From: Tretioscincus oriximinensis
Lineage: Eukaryota > Chordata > Lepidosauria > Squamata > Gymnophthalmidae
DNA: 64,000 bases
Assembly: GCA_022410635.1 (NCBI GenBank)
Contig: JAJVDF010000499.1
Span: 677,962-741,961 of the forward strand
Direction of reading: 5' to 3'
Shown: piece after piece, positions 56,100-64,000 of the stretch
How positions within the stretch are numbered: position 1 is the first letter of the stretch
Layout of the letters: every line of letters begins with the position of its first letter
Translations under genes and position numbers: made by a program
Notes under the pieces: model-generated
What the model was told of the DNA's origin: nothing
What the model saw: the letters and a program-made list of their open reading frames with translations, nothing else
Databases searched by the model: none

Positions 56100-57360
56100 A
56101 TGCAAATTAAAACACATCACGCATCATACATGTGCAGAGCTATATTTTTATTGAACTAATGTTTTAAATGTTCAAAGTGATTGGGAAAAGTGCAATGGAT
56201 GTTTATCCTGGGCCAGCTGCAAACATGACTATTTTCTCCATTGTCTCCAGTGCCTACGAAGTGCACCAATTGTCTACTGCAGAATTCATGGTGATCAGGG
56301 AATTCAGGCTGTAAAAATACATTAAAAATCTTGGTGAATTTGCCTATTCTGTCTTAGAAATTGATACTCCACTAACATCGCCTCTCATAGAGGCCTTAAA
56401 AATATATCTTACATGCTGATCCAATGGTGCCCTTTTGGCAATCAGGGCAAGGATAATTTCTCCTATGATGTCAAAAAGATTTCACAGCTTAGAAATCCCC
56501 CCATTGATTACCAAACCCTTCCCTACTTACTTCTTGTGTGGAGAGTTAGAGGACATTTTTGCAATCAACAGGTACAATGGAACAAATTGCACACTGCTAC
56601 ATTTTTTCAGATGAGATTAGTGCCATTCTCATTCAAAATTGTCTTCAAATCCCAGATTAGCTGTGGACCTCTTCTAGTCTCGGTGTCAGTGTTTCTGCCT
56701 CTGGAATGAGGAAAATTCTGCAGTTCCATTTCAAAGCTTGCNTTCCTATTAATGAGAAGAAAACAGTCAAAGTCCTGCATCCCCTGCTCTCCATCTAGAC
56801 ACAGGGACTTGCTCTTCCTTGCAATTTTTTGGGAGGTTGTTGTATGTTTTGTTGATTGTATATGCCTTATTCTGTGAGGCCCTTTGGAAAAAAGGGCATT
56901 ATAAATAAACATTTTATTTTTAATTTAATTTTGTTAGTTTTACCAATGAGAGCAAAAAGCTACACAACTCTATTGGCCTTGTTCTGGCATTTTTTACTAT
57001 TAGCATGATCCTGTGAGTTGGCAGAAATAAAAAAAACTGCAACTAAAAAAAAGGGTTCCCCTTTCATGCATTGCTATGATAACTACTTCTAGTCGGGCTA
57101 GGAATGACTGGATCCTTTTATTCCTTGATTGCCTGCTGATCAAAACTGATGAGCAATGAACTTTAATTGGTCAACAGAATGGAAACATGTAGTTTCACAA
57201 ACTCTTGAACCTAGGAGACAGAGGAGAAAGAAGCTTTACATTCTTTTTTAAAAAGCTAATCTTCCAGACTTTGACTTTGCAATCTCCATTGGCATTTCTA
57301 ACAATCTGCAACTCCATACGGCAATTCGAGCATCATCCCTAGATAATCTTGGGGTTTAGA
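56100..57360. other. Intergenic, little recognised
   Basis: AT-rich. A repeat tail (GTGAGGCCCTTTGGAAAA ... ATAAATAAACATTTTA) ends at about 56930. Otherwise no gene or repeat was recognised. Confidence 0.5.
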
Positions 57361-57371
57361 TGCTGTCTGGA

Positions 57372-57735
57372 TGGGGACAATGTAGAAAAGTGAGAACAGA
57401 CAAAGGAAAGTATTTTTTCACCCAGAGGGTCATTGGCCTGTGGAATTTACTTTCTGAAGAGGTAGTGGTAGCTAACAGCTTGGATAGTTTCAAGACAGGA
57501 CTAGACAGGTTTATGGACACCAAGGGTATAAAAGGATACTAGGATGGATGTCTGGATGTTGGAGCAACAGGCAGGACTCCTGAAATGCCATTTGCAGGGA
57601 GTCATGAACAGGAACATATTTTGCTTTCTTCTGTTCAGACTGCCCAGGTGCATCTGGTGGGCCTCTGTGTGAGACAGAATGCTGGACTTGATGGGCTGTG
57701 GCCTGATCCAGTATGGCTCTTCTTATGTTCTTAAT
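57372..57735 (+). mobile_element. L3/CR1-type LINE 3' end
   Basis: GTAGAAAAGTGAGAACAGAC, GTGGAATTTACTTTCTGAAG, GGAGCAACAGGCAGGACTCC and the complete tail GATCCAGTATGGCTCTTCTT followed by ATGTTCTTA. Closest to the copy at 25310. Confidence 0.8.
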
Positions 57736-58393
57736 GTCTTGATGCTCCCTTAAAATGCTCTCTTGCAGCATAGATCCAGGGCCTGCTTCTCTCTTCCTGT
57801 CATACTTGTGGTCTTTAGAAGCAAACATTAATGCACAGAGGAACTGACACAAGCCTTCTCATTTTAGTGAACATTTGCCAGAGCGTTCTGGGTCAAGGTT
57901 TTTGAAAAAGAAGATAACCGAGCATAGCTCATCTGGGATGTTCACATATTATTGGGCAACCATATAACAGCATGAATAGAAATCTTACTTACCTTTGGAA
58001 GGATGAGGTTCAACTGTTCTTACTTTCTCTATCTGTACTTAACTAATTAATGAACTGACTAAACAAACTTTTCAACAAACAGAACCCTCCCTCCAACTAT
58101 CTCCTAGAACCAAATATACAAGTAACTAAATTTCCAAGAACTCAAGTAATGAATGAAATAATACAATAAAGTAGTAATGTCTATCCTAGATAACCCTTAG
58201 CTCCTCTCACTCTGTCCACTACTTCTCCACAAGTCACCTTTCCTAATCTTCTTGCTCTCTCTCCTCCACTGCCCACAAAGGTCTGTGCTTCTCAAGGACC
58301 AGGCAAATCACCCAGCAAGGGAATGTGTCACAAAGGAGAACCAAGGCAAGCCACCTTGCAAGGCACGTGTCACAAAGGAGAATCAAGACAGGT

Positions 58394-58464
58394 GACCCAG
58401 AGGCCTAATGGATAAACATCAATTTTACTGCTGGGGACTGTGGATTTGAATCCCATCCGGGTCA
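58394..58464 (+). pseudogene. tRNA-Arg pseudogene
   Basis: 71 nt on the plus strand. GACCCAGAGGCCTAATGGAT and CTGTGGATTTGAATCCCATC follow tRNA-Arg(CCG) closely, but the anticodon arm (ATCAATTTTACTGCTGG) has lost its stem and anticodon, and the B-box GGTTCGAGTCC has become GGATTTGAATCC. It lies 4.2 kb from the intact gene in the opposite orientation. Confidence 0.8.
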
Positions 58465-59123
58465 TCCCATCTTTTCAGGGAGTTAAGAACAGGTAAAGAT
58501 GCAATTTATGGAGTTCAGCGCGGTCCTCTTATATTCTTACCTGAATGTAATGTATTCACCCAAAATATTTATTCATATTTTTTAAATTTTGTTTTAATTA
58601 TAGTACTTCAAGTTCATTCTGTTAGAAAAATGAATGCTTTTACAGTCTGCCAAGTCCTAATAACAGTGAGGTAACAGAAAACGTATCAAATCTAGGTCTG
58701 GAGGAATAGTCAGCCAAAATAGATCAATAATAATTTTCTCAAAAATCCAGGGCCCACACTGACCCTTATGCCAGACTATATGTATCCGTATATTAGAGCA
58801 GACTATAGCTGGTCTCAGTCAGGGCTACTACAAATTGCACTAAAATGCAGGTGACAGGTCCCTGATCCAGAACATAATCCAGAATACCTAGTGTAAAAAG
58901 AATGAGAAATCTAAGTCAAAGCAGGCATGGTTTTAATCGTTAATCTGGTTTTAATACATTGTCTTTTTTATTGTTAACCGCTTTGAAACTGGCATGGTTC
59001 ATGAAATAAATAATGGTCAATAAAGTAGGTAGCTCAAAGAGAAAATTTCTATACTATGTGGGCCATCGTGATTGTACTAGCTCATGAGATCCAGTTCAGT
59101 CAATCATGGGCCAGATTAGATGT

Positions 59124-59426
59124 AGAAGAAGAACTGGGTTCTTATACCCCGCTTTTTCTCACCTTTCAAAGGGACTCAAAGCGGCTTATAAGGGTATTTT
59201 GTCTCAAGGCTGACATTCTATCTTCCCCACCAGACTCTGGTGGTTCCCATGTATCTACTTGCAGTCACTTGCAATTTCCTGCAATTCATGCTTTCGAATA
59301 GCTGGGTTGGCTAGAGCTACAGGCTAGTGGAAGGTGCTCAGCCCTCCCCACGTCCCACACAGGGCTTTGAAACCCCATCTCCCAGGCGAGAGATGGATTC
59401 CTAAGCGACTGAGCTAACGGTGCCTG
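59124..59426 (-). mobile_element. tRNA-head SINE (CTT-tail family), full length
   Basis: TAGAAGAAGAACTGGGTTCT tail to the head at 59426 (reverse CAGGCACCGTTAGCTCAG). High similarity to 11055-11366. Confidence 0.86.
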
Positions 59427-59429
59427 CAT

Positions 59430-61090
59430 GTATTAAGGGCTGTTCAGGTGACAGATGGACCACCTGAATTGCCTCAGCAGCCAGTTTCAAAGGTCAAGGC
59501 TGGCAAATGCCATTCAGCCCTGTATTTTCCTCCAGTGGCTTTTCTACATCATGAGGATATGCTTTCCAGGGGCTGTCATGGTCCAGTCCACTGACAGTCA
59601 AGTTAGTGGAACAAATGAAGAATGTCCTGGCTGAAAAATGGAAAACTTTGCCTCGTATAATTATTGGCTTCTTGTTGGTATGGAGCTGTATTGATGTGGA
59701 AGCCCTCATTTGTAGTTTTGCATTAATCTCATGTCAAGTGATCCCACATTTTCTTCTTGCCATCTGGAGGGAGACAGCCTTGAACTTCTTTAGTAACACA
59801 TGCAATAATTACTATACATGAAGTTAATACAAACATAATACTATTGTTTTCTTGAAGGCAAATGCATTCTTATATTGCTCATATTAAGAAGTGAATTTTC
59901 TTAATTTGAAGATTAAATCAGAGGGATTTTTCCTGGATTAGTCCAGTTCTTTAGGAACAAAGTTGGATTAAAAGTATATTATTTCAGCCCTAATTTAAGA
60001 CTGGGAGTTAGGGATGGAGCAGTGCTGGGGCTAGTATTGAGGTTGGGCTGAGGTTGGAATGGGGTTTTGGTGTTCTGAGCTTTGGATTATGGCAACTCTA
60101 TCCTATTTCCATTGTNTCCATTGGGTACTTCAATATGCTTCCATTAGCTCTGACTAATGGAAGCATATAGAACTTTAGATCTTCAACATAAGAACATGTT
60201 TGAATATTCACCAGGAATGAAATGTATTTTCAGACTAATAAACTATTGTCCACATTTAGATTTTTTTTTCTACAAGTAGTCCAAATTTTCTCAAAACTGA
60301 GAACATAAAGACATGAAAATGTGGATGGATTGGTGCATTAAAGCCAAATGAAAAATAGTTTATTATATAGCTATAGTTATTATATAGCATTTTTGTTTTA
60401 TTGTGGAAATTTGAAAACCAAAGATGTGGGAAAAGGAGGGAAGGAATAAATTCCATGAATTTCACAAAGCTATTATCTGAGCACAGTATGGACTCATGAG
60501 ACTTTAAAAGAACTGTTCCTTTTGGTTTCATCAATATTAGTTTTTCCAGTATCCCCCTACCTGATTTGCAAGTTATTTTTTTTTCTTTATGACANATTGT
60601 CTCTAACACAAGTTGTAACAATCTCCCCTGGCAACAATCTAAGAAACATTGGGTTTTTTTAAGAGAAAAATCTAATTTTGAATGTTGTTACAGATAATTT
60701 TGNAACATTTTCCTGTTTCCATTCACACATACTCTTGAACTTTTTTTAATCTCTGACATTTGCAACAACTGCTTGCAAAGACTCTCACCCCAAAACTGTA
60801 TCAGTTTTGAACAAGCTGAAACATTCAAAGGTGATCATGTATATTTTAGAATATGGTGCTTAGAACGTTGTCAGAACTTTACTTTAAACTAGGATTTCCA
60901 ACAGTCCGATAGGATCTGTCCTAGGAATTTGCATTAAATTCGATTTTTAAAATTTTTGGACTTTCTCATACCTAATTTATGCACTGTCATGGAAGAGTAG
61001 ATGGGGCTGGGGCAGCCTGATGCTTGTATGTGCATCAGCCACAAGGCAGAACCTGAGGATCCTGGAGGCCCTTTCAACTCTATNGACTCT
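59430..61090. other. Intergenic, mostly unrecognised
   Basis: Contains one arm of the CTAATCCAACTTCA family (59934-59990) and a perfect hairpin (60133-60168). The rest is AT-rich and without features I can name. Confidence 0.5.
60133..60168. repeat. Short perfect hairpin
   Basis: ATATGCTTCCATTAG and its exact reverse complement, separated by CTCTGA. Confidence 0.8.
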
Positions 61091-61097
61091 ATGATAA

Positions 61098-61199
61098 GAA
61101 GATGCCCAGGTGCATCTGGTGGGCCTCTGTGTGACACAGAATGCNGGACTTGATGGGCTGTGGCCTGATCCAGTATGGCTCTTCTTATGTTCTTATGAC
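61098..61199 (+). mobile_element. L3/CR1-type LINE 3' tail
   Basis: GATGCCCAGGTGCATCTGGT to CTTCTTATGTTCTTATGACA. About 100 bp, strongly 5'-truncated. Confidence 0.8.
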
Positions 61200-61350
61200 A
61201 CCATGTAATTATGCTCATACTTCTTCACTGTATTAAACAACAGCATATTTAAAATTGGAAGGGAAGGAATAGGCAAGGGAGAGAATCCTAATACACAGTC
61301 TTGCAGTCTGTCAGACACAGGCTTTTTATATAACTTCCTTATTCAATTCA

Positions 61351-61525
61351 GGNCCCATCTACATGGAGCCTTATTCTGGGTCACATCTTGGGACAGAGCT
61401 TGGCCAGCCACATGCCAGTATAAACTATGGCAGGCCCCATTCGGGGCCTGCCATAGTCTACACTAGCACGTGGTTGGCAGGCTTCTATTCCCAAGTATAG
61501 CCCAGGATAAGGCTACATGTGGGTG
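61351..61525. repeat. Palindromic element, GGCAGGCC family, copy 1
   Basis: Two arms of about 88 bp meet at GGCAGGCCCCATTCGGGGCC. Left arm words: CCCATCTACATGGAGCCTTA, GGCCAGCCACATGCCAGTAT. The right arm is the reverse complement with about 15-20% mismatch. Confidence 0.78.
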
Positions 61526-61759
61526 AAAAGTTGAATTAAAAGTTTGTGCTGACTACCACCTTATGCAAAAGTAGGCCAGGAGAGGTTCTGCTTCTTTGTT
61601 ATGTCAGTAAATGTGTGCTGCAACGTCACAATCTGCTAAATTTTCCTCTTTGACACATCCCATTCCCATTATGGGTGCAGATAACCTATTTTTTTCTTGT
61701 AATTATAATAAAAACTGAAGTAGAGCAGACACTGGGTTTTCTAATTTTTCTTTTTTTNG

Positions 61760-62020
61760 GGGGGAGGGGCAACGGGGACATTCGTATCCCTCCGCCTTCC
61801 TCGCCCCGCCCCGCTCCCTCCCCCGCTCCGAGAGTCCCGTCGCGTTGTGCGAGCAGTAATCGCGAGATCAGCCCCGCCTTTCTTTCCCAGGAGCGCGAGG
61901 TCGAAATAAGTTCCCTTTTTTTTCAAACCGACCAATGAGGCTCTTGTTGTGACTCAAATCCACCAATAAGAACGCGACGGCTTTGGAAGTTTAAATCACA
62001 CGCGTTGGAAGTTAACGACG
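61760..62020 (+). promoter_or_regulatory. KPNA2: KPNA2 promoter
   Basis: CpG-rich, without a TATA box. Two CCAAT boxes stand at 61932-61936 and 61963-61967, 31 bp apart, which is the helical spacing seen in NF-Y-bound cell-cycle promoters. TTTAAA at 61990-61995, about 23 bp after the second CCAAT, could serve as a CHR-like element. This fits the cell-cycle-dependent expression known for KPNA2. The element assignments are inference. Confidence 0.65.
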
Positions 62021-62269
62021 CACGAGCAGCAGCCGAGTGAACCACTCGGCCCAAGGCAGTCTGTCTGAGCGGCGGGGCAGACGCAGCAGCAGCAGCAGCA
62101 GCAGCAGCAGTGAGCCGCCGCAGCCGTTCAGTGAGCCGGGGTGTTCAGCTACGTCTCCCTCGGAGCAACGTGCGCGGGGAGTTGCCGTGTCAGCTGGGCA
62201 GTAGTTGCTGAAGGGCCCGGCCAAGCTCTCTGTCCGTCCGACGCGTCGCGAGGCTTGCTAAGCAAAGGG
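62000..62269 (+). other. KPNA2: KPNA2 exon 1, non-coding 5' UTR
   Basis: The end is set by the donor GTGAGTGG after AAGCAAAGG; the start is only approximate. It contains nine consecutive CAG units (62084-62110) followed by TGAGCCGCCGCAGCC. No ATG of KPNA2 lies in it, so translation starts in exon 2. Confidence 0.7.
62084..62110 (+). repeat. KPNA2: (CAG)9 in KPNA2 5' UTR
   Basis: Nine uninterrupted CAG triplets, directly followed by TGA. Confidence 0.92.
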
Positions 62270-63155
62270 GTGAGTGGAGGCGCGTGCAGGAGGATGAGGG
62301 ACTCCGGAGGGGGACGGGGAAGGCGAAGATGGATGCGAAGCCGCTTTCGAAGCTTGTATTCATTTGTATTCTTAGACACTTGGTCCTATTAAACAAGTGA
62401 AAACGTTTTCCGCCTTCTCCTTCAGCATCCTTCTCCATTTCACTGCTCGCATCTCGTTTGATGCCGATTCACTCTCAATCTAATTCACATTATTCAAAAT
62501 ATAATGTATCCAATTCCTTTTGTTTCATTGCGTTGATTCCTTGAATCCCAGAAACGTTAAAGGGCTTTCCAAAGCCGACGCCTTCCTCTACAGGTCTTTT
62601 TTTTTTCTTCTTCTCTCCTTTTTCATCCTTTTTTCCCAAACAATAAGTCGGTTTTCCTTATCCCTACTTTCTTTTCCATCATATGCCTTGAGGTTTTAAA
62701 ATTTCAGCGTGGGAAAGGAACTTTGAAAAGGCTTTCGGTGCCATTGGGAGTTGATAAACCGAGTTCAGAAATGGATCATCTTTGCTTCTGGGTGGTAATT
62801 GAAGCATTTTTNAGCTTGGATGTGAAGTTTAGGATTGAGGAGAAGCTGCAGGGAAAAGGATTTTTGTCCCCAAAACTCTCCTCATATATGTGCCTGTTGG
62901 GCTCTGGTCACAGGCAAGTTTTAATCTGGCTTCAGGTCACTTTCAAAAGTAAATAGTTTCCGTGATTTCAAGCGAAGGTGAGTTTTGGAATTAAAGAAAT
63001 GCCCAAAGAAAACAACTTGCTACTTTGCTGATGGATGTTCTTACCTTAAAAGTGAAGTGAAAGTAGATTAAAAATTGGGTGTGACCGGGCCTTGCACTAA
63101 CATTGTGGCAATAATGTGCTTAGTAGAAAATGAGGTTATATNGCCCGTTTTACAC

Positions 63156-63341
63156 TTGGGCCCCATCCCCAAGTGAGCCGCCTTCTTGGCTATATCTCAG
63201 AATAGGAATGTGCCATCTACATGTTAGTGTAGGCTATGGCAGGCCCGNATGGGCCTGCCACAGCCTACACTGGCATGTGGATGACCAAGCTCTATACCGA
63301 GATATAACCCAGAATAAGGCTCAGTGGGGATAGGGCCTAAG
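63156..63341. repeat. Palindromic element, GGCAGGCC family, copy 2
   Basis: Arms of about 92 bp meet at GGCAGGCCCGNATGGGCCTG. Outer ends GGGCCCCATCCCCAAGTGAG and CAGTGGGGATAGGGCCT. Confidence 0.8.
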
Positions 63342-63505
63342 TCTTACCCTGGGCCATGTATCAGAATAATGGTCTAATATTCACATGCTTAATATGAATT
63401 AAGGCAGCTCCTGAATGGGACCTGCCACTGTCTACACTAATATACAGATGGCATTCCAGTATTTCAAATTATAGCCCAAAACAAAGTCCAATAACGAAAG
63501 GGCCT
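63342..63505. repeat. Palindromic element, GGCAGGCC family, copy 3 (older)
   Basis: Directly next to copy 2. Centre GGCAGCTCCTGAATGGGACC, with inner words GCCACTGTCTACACTAATAT and TATAGCCCAAAACAAAGTCC. The arms match less well than in copy 2. Confidence 0.65.
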
Positions 63506-63952
63506 GTATCTACAGTTTTTTAAAAACAATAAACATATTTCATTGAAATCCAAGCAATACAAACATGAGAATAAGGTACAATAAAGCTGTGTTCCATTCA
63601 AGAAAGAACTCTGATACAATTTAATCAAACTAGGAAGCGTTCCATTAAAAGGAAGGTGGTCTTTAGAAGCAAAACTGAGTCCCAGGAGCTCCACAAACTA
63701 TGATCTGAGTTATTACCACTTTTTGAGGTACCAGTTGAGATATTTGAGCAAAGCAAAGAAATAAACAAGGTTATTCCAGAACAGAATGAATTTTATTTTC
63801 AGTACACCAAGGCATTTTTTTCTATTTTCTTCTTCAATTCAGGTGGTCTTTGTGTAAAATGCACAGCAGCTAAGATTCTTCCCATTAATTATTTTTCACT
63901 ATGACTATGAAATCCCTTTCAGGTCTGAAAACTCACCTCCATAAAGACCAAA

Positions 63953-64000
63953 ATGTCGACTAATGAGAATGCACGCTTGAACCGATTCAAAAATAAGGGG
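63953..64000 (+). CDS. KPNA2: KPNA2 first coding exon (importin alpha), partial
   Basis: Exon starts at 63923 after the acceptor ATCCCTTTCAG; ATG at 63953 in the context ACCAAAATGT. It encodes MSTNENARLNRFKNKG, then the window ends. RFKNKG opens the importin-beta-binding domain, which docks importin alpha on importin beta and releases nuclear localisation signals by competition (family knowledge). Compared with my memory of mammalian KPNA2 about five residues between NENA and RL are absent. The rest of the gene, with its armadillo repeats, lies to the right. Confidence 0.92.
   Translation, partial: MSTNENARLNRFKNKG

Larger units (their letters stand above)
62270..63922 (+). other. KPNA2: KPNA2 intron 1
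   Basis: GT-AG intron of 1.65 kb in the 5' UTR, ending ATCCCTTTCAG. It carries two adjacent palindromic elements (63156-63505); the remainder shows nothing recognisable. Confidence 0.75.

Overview
The window is genomic DNA of a vertebrate, most likely a squamate reptile (lizard or gecko). It carries the 3' half of BPTF, a complete C17orf58 gene on the opposite strand and the 5' end of KPNA2, which from memory is also the gene order on human chromosome 17q24. The repeats point to a lizard: two tRNA-derived SINE families (one resembling Sauria SINE), CR1 and L3-like LINEs, a DIRS-type tyrosine-recombinase retrotransposon and many palindromic DNA-transposon relics. Isolated N bases occur throughout and are densest in repeats. 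There is no prokaryotic gene, operon or CRISPR array.

Layout. 1-2330: the 3' part of a DIRS-like element lying in a BPTF intron. 2740-21697: ten consecutive coding exons of BPTF (+), encoding the last 805 residues (Q-rich region, coiled coil, Ala/Pro tract, two PHD fingers, bromodomain, stop). 21698 to about 24000: the BPTF 3' UTR. About 24000-28844: the gap between the convergent genes BPTF and C17orf58, mostly without recognisable features apart from SINE and LINE fragments. 28845-43800: C17orf58 on the minus strand, five coding exons giving a predicted 387-residue secreted protein with a C-terminal netrin-like (NTR) domain. Its introns hold a solo LTR with perfect target-site duplication and several palindromic elements. 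44-54 kb: repeat-rich intergenic DNA with two 5'-truncated CR1 LINEs, each split by a SINE. 54123-54195: a well-formed tRNA-Arg(CCG) on the minus strand next to a CpG-rich block. 58394-58464: a decayed tRNA-Arg copy. 61760-62269: CpG-rich, CCAAT-containing promoter and non-coding first exon of KPNA2. 63953-64000: the first 16 codons of KPNA2.

The three genes are unrelated in function: BPTF is the chromatin-reading subunit of the NURF remodeller, KPNA2 is a nuclear import adaptor, and C17orf58 is a poorly studied secreted NTR-domain protein. Every splice junction was placed by reading-frame phase, and all phases agree. All coding introns are GT-AG except the last intron of C17orf58, which appears to be GC-AG.

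I found no convincing new coding system. The most notable items are: (1) a 174-nt phase-neutral BPTF exon that switches between one and two PHD fingers; (2) the GC-AG intron in C17orf58; (3) at least seven different palindromic element families concentrated in one region, two of them with readable target-site duplications; (4) the solo LTR with intact promoter motifs; (5) the CpG-rich block beside the tRNA gene with a ZNF143-type motif and no assigned gene.
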